Origin: Methylobacterium sp. J-030
GTDB taxonomy: Bacteria > Pseudomonadota > Alphaproteobacteria > Rhizobiales > Beijerinckiaceae
DNA length: 64,000 nucleotides
Direction: 5' to 3'
Assembly (NCBI RefSeq): GCF_022829545.1
Contig: NZ_JAKSYM010000226.1
Coordinates: forward strand, 124,001-188,000
Shown here piece by piece: positions 45,302 to 54,176 of the stretch. The notes below the pieces were generated by a model. That model was not told the DNA's origin. It searched no databases and saw nothing but the letters and a program-made list of their open reading frames with translations. The translations under genes and the position numbers were made by a program. Each line of letters begins with the position of its first letter. Position 1 is the first letter of the stretch.

Positions 45302-46510
45302 TCAAACCCGCTCGATGATCGTCGCCGTGCCCATGCCGGCACCGATGCACAGCGTGACCAGCGCCCGCTCCTTGCCGGTCCGCTCCAGCTCGTCGAGCGC
45401 CGTGCCGAGGATCATGGCTCCGGTCGCCCCGAGCGGATGGCCGAGCGCGATGGCGCCGCCGTTGACGTTGACCGCTTCCGGATCGAGGTCGAAGGCTTGG
45501 TAGAAGCGCAGGACCACCGCCGCGAAGGCCTCGTTCACCTCGAACAGGTCGATATCTGACACGCTCATCCCGGCCCTGGCCAGGACCTTGCGGGTGACAT
45601 CGACCGGGCCGGTGAGCATCAGGGCCGGGTCGGAGCCGATATTGGCGAATGCCCGGATCCGCGCCCGCGGACGCAGGCCCGTGGCCTCGCCGGCGGCCTT
45701 CGAGCCGACCAGCACCGCGGCTGCCCCGTCCACGATGCCGGAGGAATTGCCGGCGTGGTGGACGTGGTCCACCGCCTCGACGTCGGGATGCGCGTCGGTC
45801 GCGACGGCGTCGAAGCCGCCCATCTGGCCCATCTGGACGAAGGAGGCCTTCAGCGCGGCGAGCGACTGCATGTCGGTGCCGGGGCGCATGTGCTCGTCGC
45901 GGTCGAGCAGGGTGATGCCGTTCACGTCGCGCACGGGGACGACGGAGCCATCGAACAGCCCCTCGCCCCAGGACTTGGCAGCCCGCTCCTGGGAGCGGAC
46001 AGCGTAGGCGTCGCAATCGTCCCGGGAGAAGCCGTACTTGGTGGCGATCAGGTCGGCCGAGACGCCCTGCGGCATGAAGTAGGACTTGATGGCGATCGCC
46101 GGATCGACCGGCCAGGCGCCCCCCGACGCGCCGATGCCGATGCGGCTCATCGATTCGACGCCGCCGCCCACCGCCATCGCGTGCTGGCCGCTCATGACCT
46201 GCGCGGCCGCGAAATTCACCGCATCGAGGCCGGAGGCGCAGAACCGGTTGATCTGCACACCGGGCACGTGGGCGCCGTAATCCGCCACCAGCGCCGCCGC
46301 CCGGGCAATGTCGCCGCCGGCCTCGCCCACCGGGTCGACGCAGCCCAGGATCACATCGTCCACGAGGCCGGTATCGAGCCCGGTACGGTCCTTGAGGGCG
46401 CGGAGCGCCGTCTCGGCGAGGCGCAACGCCGTGACCTCGTGCAGGGAGCCGTCCGCCTTGCCGCGTCCGCGGGGTGTGCGCACATGATCGTAGATGAAGG
46501 CGTCCGTCAT
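45302..46510 (-). CDS. Acetyl-CoA C-acyltransferase (thiolase)
   Basis: A 402-residue degradative-type thiolase of beta-oxidation. The nucleophilic Cys is in [16 protein letters not shown], the GHP motif is in [15 protein letters not shown] and the second catalytic Cys is in [32 protein letters not shown] and [10 protein letters not shown] are also typical. The ATG at 46510 is preferred to a GTG two codons earlier. It lies on the same strand as the FadB-like gene but 1.6 kb upstream of it, separated by the DUF2059 and EAL genes. Confidence 0.93.
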   Translation of the reverse strand: MTDAFIYDHVRTPRGRGKADGSLHEVTALRLAETALRALKDRTGLDTGLVDDVILGCVDPVGEAGGDIARAAALVADYGAHVPGVQINRFCASGLDAVNFAAAQVMSGQHAMAVGGGVESMSRIGIGASGGAWPVDPAIAIKSYFMPQGVSADLIATKYGFSRDDCDAYAVRSQERAAKSWGEGLFDGSVVPVRDVNGITLLDRDEHMRPGTDMQSLAALKASFVQMGQMGGFDAVATDAHPDVEAVDHVHHAGNSSGIVDGAAAVLVGSKAAGEATGLRPRARIRAFANIGSDPALMLTGPVDVTRKVLARAGMSVSDIDLFEVNEAFAAVVLRFYQAFDLDPEAVNVNGGAIALGHPLGATGAMILGTALDELERTGKERALVTLCIGAGMGTATIIERV

Positions 46511-46739
46511 CAGCACTCCCCGGGGTGTCGGTCCTCGCCTCGCGGCGACGCGGCCTTACAGGGCCGTCTGGGTTCGCACCAGTGTGCCACGGCGCGCGCG
46601 CCCTCGGCCAGCCCCCATCGCGGGGAGCCGGCTGAGGACGCGTGACAGCGCAGAGGATTTGGCAGCGATCTTCTCGGAGGCGCATCGATCTCGCGGGATC
46701 GTGCCGCGCACACGGCACCTGCATGCGCTCGCGAGGCAG

Positions 46740-46768
46740 TCCCCGGCCAGTACAAGTCCGGCCGGGGA
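46740..46768 (-). terminator. Hairpin downstream of dnaA (terminator-like)
   Basis: Read leftward: TTCCCCGGCC, an 11-base loop, GGCCGGGGA, giving a 9-bp stem that begins 12 bases after the dnaA stop. No U run follows, so it may be a 3' stabiliser or a Rho-assisted terminator. Confidence 0.4.
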
Positions 46769-46779
46769 ACGCGGATCAG

Positions 46780-48273
46780 CTAGTCCTGCAGCATCCGCTT
46801 CAGCAGCTCGACTTCATCGCCGAGCACCGAATCTTCGCCGATCTGCTTCTCGATCTTGCGGACGGCGTGCAGCACCGTCGTGTGGTCCCGCCCGCCGAAT
46901 CGGCGGCCGATTTCAGGGAGTGAGCGCAGCGTCAGCACCTTCGAGAGGTACATGGCGATCTGGCGCGGCTTGACCACGGCGGCGGTACGCCGCTCCGACA
47001 GAATGTCCGAGCGCGAAACGTTGTAGCGCGAGGCCACCAGCTTCTGGATGTCCTCGATCTTGATGCGCTTCGGTTCGCGGTTCTTCACCAGATCGCGGAT
47101 CGCCGATTCAGCCGTCTCCATCGTCACCGCGGTGCCGGTGAGCGTGGCATGCGCCAGCAGGCGGTTCACGGCGCCTTCGAGATCCCGGCCGTTGGCGGTG
47201 ATCGCCCGGGCCACGTAGGAGGCCACCTGCGGCGAGACATCGAAGCCCGGATGCGAGGCGCGCACGGCCGCGAGCCGCGCCGACAGGATCGAGACCCGCA
47301 GGGCCTCGTCGAGGGCGGTGATCTCCACCACGAGCCCGCCGCCGAGGCGCGAGCGGACCCGCTCGTCGAGCGCCTCCAGCTCGGTCGGCGGCCGGTCCGA
47401 GGCGACCACGACCTGCCGGCCGGCATCGATCAGCGCATTGATCGTATGGCCGAACTCGGCCTGGATCGACTTGCCCTGGATGAACTGGACATCGTCGAGG
47501 ATCAGCAGGTCGATGCCGCGCAGGCGCTCCTTGTAGGCAAGCGCGGACTGCGTCTTCAGGGCGTTGACGAAGCCGTACATGAACCGGTCGGCCGTCAGGT
47601 AGATCACCCGGCGCCCGGCCTCCCGGGCGGCGTGGCCGATCCCGTGCAGCAGGTGCGTCTTGCCGAGGCCGACGCCCGCGTGGAGATAGAGCGGGTTGTA
47701 CAGCGCCCCCTCCCCCTGGTGGTTGGCCACGCGCTCGGCGGCGGCGTGCGCCAGGGCGTTGGAGCGGCCGATCACGAAGCTCGCGAAGGTCAGCCGGGCA
47801 TCGAGCGGCGTGCCGCTGAGATCGCCGCCGGCCTCCGCCGCACGGGGCTCCGGCGCGACGGCGGCGACCGGAACCGGCGAGCCGGCAGCGTGCAGCCGGG
47901 CTAGCGGCCCGCTGGCGGGGTTCGCCTTCGGCGCGCCCGTCGCGACCGTGCGGACCGGGGCGCCGGTGCCGCGCACGCCGACCTCGATGCGCGCGATCTC
48001 CTCGACCTCGGCCTTGAAGGTGTTGAGCACACGGTCGAGGTAATGGGACTCGATCCAGCTCTTGAGGAAGCGTGTCGGCACCGTGAGGCGGGCCGTGCCG
48101 CCCGCGACCGCCTCCAGCTCGAGGCGGGCGAACCAGCTCGCAAACACGTCCTCGCCCAGCTCGGCGCGGAGCCGGCGCTTCACGCGCGCCCAGGCGGATC
48201 CGTAATCCATGGTGCCACCGCTGTTGCGGCCGCCCTCGTCGTCGCTCGCCACCGTCCCGTCGACACGCATCAT
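46780..48273 (-). CDS. dnaA: Chromosomal replication initiator protein DnaA
   Basis: The 497-residue initiator binds oriC and melts it with ATP. Domain I is N-terminal ([26 protein letters not shown] split across residues ~23-48). A Pro/Ala linker precedes the AAA+ domain, with Walker A in [16 protein letters not shown], Walker B in [13 protein letters not shown] and sensor motifs [19 protein letters not shown]. The domain IV signature for DNA binding is [16 protein letters not shown]. Two consecutive ATGs (48273, 48270) are the likely starts. rpsT lies upstream on the same strand, as in many alphaproteobacteria. Confidence 0.97.
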   Translation of the reverse strand: MMRVDGTVASDDEGGRNSGGTMDYGSAWARVKRRLRAELGEDVFASWFARLELEAVAGGTARLTVPTRFLKSWIESHYLDRVLNTFKAEVEEIARIEVGVRGTGAPVRTVATGAPKANPASGPLARLHAAGSPVPVAAVAPEPRAAEAGGDLSGTPLDARLTFASFVIGRSNALAHAAAERVANHQGEGALYNPLYLHAGVGLGKTHLLHGIGHAAREAGRRVIYLTADRFMYGFVNALKTQSALAYKERLRGIDLLILDDVQFIQGKSIQAEFGHTINALIDAGRQVVVASDRPPTELEALDERVRSRLGGGLVVEITALDEALRVSILSARLAAVRASHPGFDVSPQVASYVARAITANGRDLEGAVNRLLAHATLTGTAVTMETAESAIRDLVKNREPKRIKIEDIQKLVASRYNVSRSDILSERRTAAVVKPRQIAMYLSKVLTLRSLPEIGRRFGGRDHTTVLHAVRKIEKQIGEDSVLGDEVELLKRMLQD

Positions 48274-48748
48274 TGGCTCTCCCGACGCTGCCCCGGAATC
48301 CCGCAGGCCGCGCCTACGCAAGATTTACGCTCTGACAGTCCCGCACGACCGGGCGGGACCGAGTCCGCCGGACGGAGTCAAGCCCATCACGAGGAACTTT
48401 TGCCGATTGGGAGAGCCTATCAACAATTACCTACGGTTCCTTTAACAGTGGGACTTGTGGGGATGGCGCGGATTCCCATCCGAAAGTCTTTCGGCTCGCC
48501 CCGAGCGACCCCGTTAGAGTCTTAGCGAATCGGAATGATTCGCGAGAATCCCGAAACCGCACCGTTTTGCTTGATCTATTCCAGGTTTTGTTAACGTACA
48601 CGGCGCGCCTGGACTCTGCAACGATACCGATTCTTTAATAGGGTTAATGGTTCCCGAGCGGCCCGCGCGCGTCGGCTGGTGGCGCAGGCATGAAAAAAGC
48701 CCGGCTCGCTGAGCCGGGCTTTGAGGCGCATTGACTGTGGGGGTGGTT
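48274..48748. other. Intergenic region between rpsT and dnaA
   Basis: 475 bases. The end nearest rpsT holds the rpsT terminator. The rest is AT-richer than average (for example around 48410-48450 and 48530-48650) and must hold the dnaA promoter. I looked for the DnaA-box consensus TTATCCACA and found only two-mismatch matches (such as 48418-48426), so there is no support for an origin here. Confidence 0.6.
48693..48722 (-). terminator. Rho-independent terminator of rpsT
   Basis: A 10-bp perfect stem AGCCCGGCTC / GAGCCGGGCT with a 3-base loop. Leftward it is followed by six U residues (48698-48693 as A on the plus strand). It sits 27 bases after the rpsT stop. Confidence 0.88.
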
Positions 48749-49015
48749 TCAGGCGGCGAGCGCCTTGACCCGGGCGGCCAGCCGCGAGACTTTTCGCGAG
48801 GCATTGTTCTTGTGAACGATGCCGTGCTGGGCGGCGCGCATCATCTCGGGCTCGGCGGCGCGCAGGGCGGCGAGCGCGTCCTGCTGGCTGCCGGCGGCGA
48901 TCGCCTCCTCAACCTTGCGGACGAAGGTGCGCATGCGCGAGCGGCGCGAGCGGTTGATCGCCGTGCGCTTGGCGATCTTGCGGGTCATCTTCTTGGCCGA
49001 AGCGGTGTTGGCCAT
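48749..49015 (-). CDS. rpsT: 30S ribosomal protein S20
   Basis: An 88-residue, highly basic, helical primary 16S rRNA-binding protein. It reads [21 protein letters not shown], then [17 protein letters not shown], and ends [19 protein letters not shown], all typical of S20. It has a well-defined promoter upstream (49146-49174) and a terminator downstream (48693-48722), so it is probably monocistronic, with dnaA next on the same strand. Confidence 0.97.
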   Translation of the reverse strand: MANTASAKKMTRKIAKRTAINRSRRSRMRTFVRKVEEAIAAGSQQDALAALRAAEPEMMRAAQHGIVHKNNASRKVSRLAARVKALAA

Positions 49016-49145
49016 GGAATCCTCATTCTCTTCGTCGGGCGATGCCGACGGGCCGGCTCAGCCGGAAATCGGTCGTCGCGTCAGGTTGTCTGGCGATAGC
49101 CGAGACGCAACGCGCGCGAAAGCGCGGCCCCTCGGCGAAGCGGTC

Positions 49146-49174
49146 TCTATAGTGAGGGGGGCGCGGCGCGTCAA
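49146..49174 (-). promoter_or_regulatory. Predicted rpsT promoter
   Basis: Leftward TTGACG (49174-49169), a 17-base spacer, then TATAGA (49151-49146). This is a near-consensus sigma-70 promoter about 130 bases upstream of the rpsT start codon. It leaves a long leader that could host S20 autoregulation. Confidence 0.65.
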
Positions 49175-49220
49175 CGCGGAACAGTCGAACGCCGTCTGAT
49201 CGCGCCACGTTTCTTAGATC

Positions 49221-49250
49221 TTGACATTTTTTCCTATGTTCTTGTTATGT
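49221..49250 (+). promoter_or_regulatory. Predicted promoter of the island toxin-like gene
   Basis: TTGACA (49221-49226) is followed after 18 bases by TTATGT (49245-49250). The -35 is a perfect consensus. Transcription would begin near 49257, about 30 bases before the chosen ATG at 49287, which argues against starting the gene at 49221. Confidence 0.6.
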
Positions 49251-49252
49251 TC
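49238..49252 (+). promoter_or_regulatory. Alphaproteobacterial LexA (SOS) box GTTC-N7-GTTC
   Basis: GTTC at 49238-49241 and GTTC at 49249-49252 are separated by exactly seven bases (TTGTTAT). This is the direct-repeat LexA operator established for alphaproteobacteria. It overlaps the predicted -10 element, the position expected for repression. A perfect match by chance in 64 kb is possible, so the position matters more than the match itself. Confidence 0.6.
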
Positions 49253-49286
49253 TCACAACCGCAACAGAGCGGTATGGCGGGGCACC

Positions 49287-50366
49287 ATGCGTGACGAGTC
49301 TCAAGCGCACAGCGAAGCGATCATTCTGCGCCACGTTCTGGCTGGCCTCGCCGTTGAGACGAAGCTGATCCGCCTGCAGCGGCAGTTCCAGGCCAAAAAT
49401 TGGGAGACGCAGCCGCGCGCGCCAGCGGGACAGCCTAATGGCGGCGAGTGGGTGACGGCACCCATCGGCGCTCAGTGGGCCTCGCTCCGAGAGAATCGAC
49501 CCGACGGGCCGTCAGCTCAGGATCCGCCCCCGCTCACGGAGAGCACGACGCTGGAGGATGGGACGCGCGTCCTGTCGATCCGGATTCATGCGGGGCGACG
49601 GCCCTTCGACGAACAGCACACCGTCACGGCGCCGGACGGCGAAAGCCGGGTCTTCGAGACCTCCGGGGAAACGCAGACGATCCGAGACGGCAAAACGGGC
49701 GAAGTCCTATCGCGGACCACCTTTACACCAACCGGTCTCGTCGCTGAGCAAATCGTTCAACAGGCCTTCGCCCCCGCCCTACCTCTGATCGCCGCCCCCG
49801 TCATCGCAACCTTCGAGCTTGGGTTGCAGCTCCTGACGTACCTCTCCGCTCGTGAGGATGGGTACGGCACCGTTTTGGGGCTTACAGCGCAAGAATATAA
49901 ATTCGGGGACGAACCGCAGATGAGTATGCCGATGTGGATCGGCCGGCTCAGCCAAGGTCAATTGGATGACGCCTGTCCAAGAGCTGGAGAAGTGCAGGCC
50001 ATCGTGGATGAGGTGACTGCGCGTGTGACAGCGCAAGGTGGGTATGCAAATGCGACCCAGCTGGGTACCATGATTCATATTGAGATCGCGCGCATCATCA
50101 ACGAGATGCATGATCCAAGTTTTGTTGCAGAACTCATATTAGCCGACCTCGACGACAAAGGAAAGATGATACTTCTAGGCAGCAAGAGATCAGACGTATT
50201 CGAAAGGCCTCGGATCGACACCGCGTGTATCTACGATCCAAAAACCAGACGGGAGGGATGGACACCTAAAAAGGCCGTCGCCTCCATCAAGGCAGCAAAA
50301 CGCAAATTTCCCGAAGTGGTCCGATTTATCATGATACAAGTGAGGCCCAGGAAATGGCCCAATTAA
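49287..50366 (+). CDS. Putative PD-(D/E)xK-like nuclease toxin (hypothetical)
   Basis: A 359-residue protein not assignable to a named family with certainty. Residues 42-56 read QPRAPAGQPNGGEWV, a motif that I recall recurring in the N-terminal parts of alphaproteobacterial toxin-like and phage-like proteins. Residues ~160-185 are hydrophobic. The C-terminal ~110 residues resemble a restriction-endonuclease-like toxin domain: H264 in GTMIHIEI, R301-S-D303-V, then C314-IYD317-P-K319-T and IQVRPRK. The pattern R-x-D ... YDxK fits a PD-(D/E)xK active site. The second half is AT-richer than its surroundings. The promoter carries an SOS box, and the next gene overlaps its end by 13 bases. Confidence 0.6.
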   Translation: MRDESQAHSEAIILRHVLAGLAVETKLIRLQRQFQAKNWETQPRAPAGQPNGGEWVTAPIGAQWASLRENRPDGPSAQDPPPLTESTTLEDGTRVLSIRIHAGRRPFDEQHTVTAPDGESRVFETSGETQTIRDGKTGEVLSRTTFTPTGLVAEQIVQQAFAPALPLIAAPVIATFELGLQLLTYLSAREDGYGTVLGLTAQEYKFGDEPQMSMPMWIGRLSQGQLDDACPRAGEVQAIVDEVTARVTAQGGYANATQLGTMIHIEIARIINEMHDPSFVAELILADLDDKGKMILLGSKRSDVFERPRIDTACIYDPKTRREGWTPKKAVASIKAAKRKFPEVVRFIMIQVRPRKWPN

Positions 50367-51130
50367 TTAGTACATCAGCACAGAAAATTCGAGCGCTATC
50401 TGATCCTTTGATCAATCGAAACTGCGATGTTGCTTTTACGGGGGGCAAATTTCTCTGCCTCCAAGGTGTTGGGCATATCGCGAGGCAGATTAGAATCTAT
50501 GATCGCCCCAGTCGGGGGTACTTTACGCTAGAATGGAGACTCACTGAGTTATATATTCGCGGGGATAAGTTCGATTTTGGAGGTTATGGTCGATCAATCG
50601 GTATGATCGGTCGATCACGTCAATTCAAACCCGCTGGCAAGGGAGGTGTCTGGGATTGGGACGACCCGACGATCGCTGGCGATTTCGTCGTTCAGGTTGA
50701 GACCGAAGTCCTTCCGCTTCTCAGATCCATAGATTCAATCGAGAAAATTGTAACCTTTATTCTATCCCAAGAAATGCGAGGTTATAGCTTCAACAAAGAT
50801 CATATCTGGATGTGCCTCACAAACGCAGCGCTCGGCGAACTTGCGATTGCCAGAAAACATTGGAATCTGATTACCCCGAGCTTCAGGGAACGATACGAGA
50901 AGCAAAAAGCGATCGATGGTGAGCCGATATCTGATTACCTCCGGAGCTGGGTTGCGGTGGGAGAGGCCCTGCAGACGGGCGATCACATGACTTTGGCGAA
51001 GCTTCTCTGGGAGAACGAGCGCACCGAAGCAGACCGTTTCAAGCTCGGTCGCCACTGGCAACCCACGGCCTTTCCATTTCAGAAGGCTGCTATACCCATT
51101 AACGCCGCCGGCGGACCGGACCAACAATGA
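50354..51130 (+). CDS. Unrecognised 258-residue protein, possible immunity or partner protein
   Basis: It starts inside the last codons of the toxin-like gene (13-base overlap), implying translational coupling. The product is soluble, with mixed alpha/beta character: beta-rich FTLEWRLTELYIRG and VVQVETEVLPLLRS, then a helical second half (SQEMRGYSFNKDHIW, ALGELAIARKHW). No catalytic motif was recognised. Codon usage and base composition (25 of 60 bases G or C at 50521-50580) differ from the ~75% GC neighbours, a sign of acquisition. Position suggests an immunity protein, but this is inference only. Confidence 0.6.
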   Translation: MAQLISTSAQKIRALSDPLINRNCDVAFTGGKFLCLQGVGHIARQIRIYDRPSRGYFTLEWRLTELYIRGDKFDFGGYGRSIGMIGRSRQFKPAGKGGVWDWDDPTIAGDFVVQVETEVLPLLRSIDSIEKIVTFILSQEMRGYSFNKDHIWMCLTNAALGELAIARKHWNLITPSFRERYEKQKAIDGEPISDYLRSWVAVGEALQTGDHMTLAKLLWENERTEADRFKLGRHWQPTAFPFQKAAIPINAAGGPDQQ

Positions 51131-51307
51131 TCGACGTCCATGTGACGGCCCTCATTTCGGTTGCGTCGAAGGCGTCAACGATCCGAACAGGAAAGACACC
51201 AGCGCGATCGAGAGATCAGCAGCCGAACAATAGCGGTAAGCCAAGCGTTCGCCAAAGTCACCAGGGTCGCCCACACGCCAGAATCGATTCGCGGAGGAGG
51301 GAGGCGT

Positions 51308-51547
51308 ATGGAAAATCATACAATCTTCGACGTGCTAAAAACTTTAGAGAAGGCAAAAATTTCCTTCCGGCTTGCAAGGGATCGGCCGGACACGATCAGG
51401 GTCGATGCGACGCTGTATGGGCTGCGACTCGAAATAGAATGCTTTGACGACAATCATGTCGAGGTATCGACATTCCGAGGCACCGAAGACATCGACGGGG
51501 AATACGACTATTTTTTAAAGATACTAGCCGAAAATCCCATGGATTAG
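51308..51547 (+). CDS. Small acidic immunity-like protein (hypothetical)
   Basis: A 79-residue acidic protein from ATG 51308, preceded by an excellent ribosome binding site (GGAGGAGGGAGG). It has a short N-terminal helix (IFDVLKTLEKAKISF) and then beta strands (DTIRVDATLYGLRLEIECF, HVEVSTFRGTEDIDG). This fold order and the acidic charge resemble the many small immunity proteins found next to polymorphic toxins, but no family can be named. It could protect against the island toxin or a lost one. The upstream open frame (from 51161) has no similar character. Confidence 0.55.
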   Translation: MENHTIFDVLKTLEKAKISFRLARDRPDTIRVDATLYGLRLEIECFDDNHVEVSTFRGTEDIDGEYDYFLKILAENPMD

Positions 51548-51615
51548 ATCTTAGAAAATTGATGTGACGACCTTTGGCCCGATAACAGCGGCACGGAGTG
51601 TTTGAAGGTCGTGGA

Positions 51616-52284
51616 TCACTCCGGCCAGCGCAAAGCCGCCGCCGCCGCAAGCGTCCCGACCACGGCGGCGATCAGCGTCAGCGCGGCCAGCACGGCCAGG
51701 GGCACGAGGAACGGTACCGTCCCCCCGCTCGCCGCCTGCGCGGCCGAGACGCCGAAGATCAGCGTCGGAATCATCAGCGGCAGCACCAGAACGGCGAGGA
51801 TCAGGCCGCCCCGGCGAATCGAGGCCGTCAGCGCTGCCCCCACCGCGCCGATGAAGCTGAGCGCCGGCGTCCCGGCGAGCAGCGTCAGGGCCGTGGCACC
51901 CATGGCGGTGCCGTCGAGGGCGACCAGCAGGCCGAAGAGCGGTGCGGCCAGGGCCAGCGGCAGCCCGGTGGTCAGCCAGTGCGCCGTGACCTTCCCGAGC
52001 ACCACCAGCTCGAGCGGCACCGGCGCGGCGGTCATCAGGTCGAGGGAGCCGTCCTCCTCGTCGGCCTGGAACAGGCGGTCGAGGCCGATCAGCGTCGCCA
52101 GCACCGCGGAGAGCCACAGGATCGCCGGGCCGATCCGCGACAGCAGGTTGAGGTCGGGCCCGAGGGCGAACGGCACCAGGGCGACGATCATCAGGAAGAA
52201 GACCAGCGACAGGGCACCGGACCCGCCGACGCGGCCGGAGAGGCGCAGGTCGCGGGCGATGAGGGCGAGGAGCGCGCGGGTCAC
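51616..52284 (-). CDS. ccmB: Heme exporter protein CcmB
   Basis: A 222-residue, six-helix membrane subunit of the CcmABCD complex of cytochrome c maturation. It starts ALLALIARDLRLSGR, typical of CcmB, with LFQADEEDGSLDLM (conserved DxxDGSLD-like loop) and GKVTAHWLTTGLPLALAAP. The GTG start overlaps the ccmA stop (GTGA). ccmC does not follow: 68 bases beyond its stop lies the AT-richer island on the other strand. Confidence 0.9.
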   Translation of the reverse strand: MTRALLALIARDLRLSGRVGGSGALSLVFFLMIVALVPFALGPDLNLLSRIGPAILWLSAVLATLIGLDRLFQADEEDGSLDLMTAAPVPLELVVLGKVTAHWLTTGLPLALAAPLFGLLVALDGTAMGATALTLLAGTPALSFIGAVGAALTASIRRGGLILAVLVLPLMIPTLIFGVSAAQAASGGTVPFLVPLAVLAALTLIAAVVGTLAAAAALRWPE

Positions 52285-52931
52285 GCCCACTCCTCCAGCA
52301 CGTCCACTTCCTGGACCGCCGCAGCGCCCTCGATGCGCAGTTCGGCGGCCCCGGCGAGGCCGAGCGCTTGGTGCGTCGCTGCGATCACGAGGCCGCCGCC
52401 GGCCCGGTGCCCCGCCATCAAGTCGGCCAGCACCGCCTGCGAGGCCGTGTCGAGGGCCGCCGTGGGCTCGTCGAGCAGCCAGAGCGGCCGGGCACAGACG
52501 AGGAGCCGCGCGAGCGCGACCCGCCGCCGCTGGCCGGCCGAGAGGTAGGCCACCGGCAGGTCGTGGGCATGGCCGAGGCCGAGCCGTTCCAGCGCCTCCC
52601 GGGGGGCGAGGCGCGGGGCACCCAGAAGCCGCTGGGCGAACAGCAGGTTCTCCCCGGCCGTGAGCGAACTCTTCAAGCCGTCGCGATGGCCGACCGCGTG
52701 GAGGCATTCGGGCAGGCTCGCCTCGCCGACATCGGCGACCGCGACCCGCCCGGCATCCGGCCGCAGCCGGCCGGACAGGATGGCGAGCAGGCTCGACTTG
52801 CCGGCCCCGTTCCGTCCGGTGACCGCGAGGGCGTCACCGGGCCCGAGGGCGAAGGACAGGTTCGCGAAGATGCGGCGCCCCGAGCGGCGGCAGGCCAGAT
52901 TGTCCACGCTGAGCCGCACCCGAAACTCCAC
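52281..52931 (-). CDS. ccmA: Heme exporter ATP-binding protein CcmA
   Basis: The 216-residue ATPase of the cytochrome c maturation ABC complex, which drives release of holo-CcmE. Walker A is GRNGAGKSSLL, the signature is YLSAGQRRRVALARLL and Walker B is LWLLDEPTAALD. The switch His is in VIAATHQALG. GTG at 52931 is the preferred start; another GTG at 52919 is possible. Overlaps ccmB by 4 bases. Confidence 0.92.
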   Translation of the reverse strand: MEFRVRLSVDNLACRRSGRRIFANLSFALGPGDALAVTGRNGAGKSSLLAILSGRLRPDAGRVAVADVGEASLPECLHAVGHRDGLKSSLTAGENLLFAQRLLGAPRLAPREALERLGLGHAHDLPVAYLSAGQRRRVALARLLVCARPLWLLDEPTAALDTASQAVLADLMAGHRAGGGLVIAATHQALGLAGAAELRIEGAAAVQEVDVLEEWA

Positions 52932-53022
52932 CCTACCCCGAGCCGCCCTCCATGCCCGATTGTGCCGCAAGACGGAACCGCACGGCCGAGCTGAGCTTTC
53001 GTTCGAAAACGGAGGATGGCCT

Positions 53023-53208
53023 ATGGCCGAGGCGCAAAACGCGAGCGAGGCGGAAGTCGCTGCAACACCGGACGCCGTGGCGGGCCGCGCCAAGGTCGAG
53101 GCGCGGATCGCCGCCTGCACGCCGGAGGAGCAGGCCGCGTTCTGGGAGGCGGTGGGACGCTGCTTCGGCGGCGGCAAGCCGCCGGAGATGAAGCCGGCAG
53201 CCGAATAG
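53023..53208 (+). CDS. Small hypothetical protein, 61 residues
   Basis: A 61-residue soluble protein preceded by a good ribosome binding site (GGAGGA at 53011-53016). It is Ala/Glu-rich with CTPEEQAAFWEAVGRCFGGG near the C-terminus, where two cysteines are separated by a helix. It ends one base before the stop of the convergent methyltransferase gene. No family recognised; the strong start signal supports it being real. Confidence 0.55.
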   Translation: MAEAQNASEAEVAATPDAVAGRAKVEARIAACTPEEQAAFWEAVGRCFGGGKPPEMKPAAE

Positions 53209-53982
53209 TCAGGGATCCTTGCGGGTCAGCGCCCGCAGCGCGCCGCGGAAGGTGCGCACGTCCTGCTCGGTCAGGCCCATGCGATGGAGCATGTCGCGCA
53301 TGTTGCGGGCGATGATCTCGCGCTTCTCCGGCGGATAGAACCCGGCCGCGTCGAGGGCGGCCTCCAGGCTGCCGAACAGCGCCACCAGCGCCGCGCGGGT
53401 CGCCGGCGGTGAGAGCAGTTCACCCGAAAATGGCAGCTGCGCCCGGCCGCTCGCCTGCCGCCACGCGTAGCCGACGAGCAGCACCGCCTGGGCGAGGTTG
53501 AGCGAGGGGAAATCCGGCGAGACCGGGAAGGTCACGATGGCGTCGGCCAGCGAAACCTCGTCGTTGGTGAGCCCGACCCGCTCGCGGCCGAACATCACCG
53601 CGGTGCGCTGGCCCGGGCGCCCCACGAGTTCGGCCATGCCCTCCTCCGGAGCGAAGACGCGCTTCATCTGGCCCCGCTCGCGCGCCGTGGTGGCCAGCAC
53701 GTAGTGGCAATCGGCGATGGCCTCGGCGACGCTGTTAAAGAGCGTTGCCCGGTCGAGGACATGCGTCGCGCCGGAGGCCGCCTCGCGCACGCCCTTCTTG
53801 GGCCAGCCGTTCTTCGGATTGACGAGGCGCAGCTCCGACAGGCCGAAATTCGCCATGGCGCGGGCCGTCATGCCGATATTCTCGGCCAGTTGCGGCTCTA
53901 CGAGGATCACCGCGGGGGCGATTCCCGGCGGGAGTTCGGTGACCTTCCTGGGGGCGTCGCCCTGGGCGTCTCGGCTCGTCAT
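53209..53982 (-). CDS. tRNA/rRNA methyltransferase of the SPOUT class (TrmJ-like)
   Basis: A 257-residue SpoU-family 2'-O-methyltransferase. TrmJ methylates position 32 of several tRNAs. Motifs: IAPAVILVEPQLAENIGMTARAM split around residues 22-44, LRLVNPKNGWP, GRERVGLTNDEVSLAD (motif 2 region), and the knot motif FPSLNLAQAVLLVGYAW. The ATG at 53982 is chosen over the frame opening at 54141. The C-terminal helical extension is normal for TrmJ. Divergent from icd. Confidence 0.87.
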   Translation of the reverse strand: MTSRDAQGDAPRKVTELPPGIAPAVILVEPQLAENIGMTARAMANFGLSELRLVNPKNGWPKKGVREAASGATHVLDRATLFNSVAEAIADCHYVLATTARERGQMKRVFAPEEGMAELVGRPGQRTAVMFGRERVGLTNDEVSLADAIVTFPVSPDFPSLNLAQAVLLVGYAWRQASGRAQLPFSGELLSPPATRAALVALFGSLEAALDAAGFYPPEKREIIARNMRDMLHRMGLTEQDVRTFRGALRALTRKDP

Positions 53983-54176
53983 GCGGGCCGTCTGGCATGG
54001 CCGGCCCCCGCCCGTCGAGGGCCGGGTGACGAAGCCGCCCGGATGACAGCCCGCGCCTTCCGTCGCCGGAAGGGCCGCGCTATGTCGCGGGGCGAATTTC
54101 CGCCCGGCCCGTCCGGGCGGGCGACCGCACGGCCCTTGCATGCCGTGCGCGGGGACAACGCGGAAGGCATCGGTCC

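Noticed and set aside
48418..48426. CTATCAACA as a DnaA box and the dnaA-rpsT gap as oriC
   Set aside because: Two mismatches to TTATCCACA and no cluster of boxes; the AT-richness alone is not enough.
51127..51447. A 106-codon frame starting in the stop of the 258-residue island gene
   Set aside because: Its product has no coherent pattern and it overlaps the better-supported 79-residue gene, which has a strong ribosome binding site.
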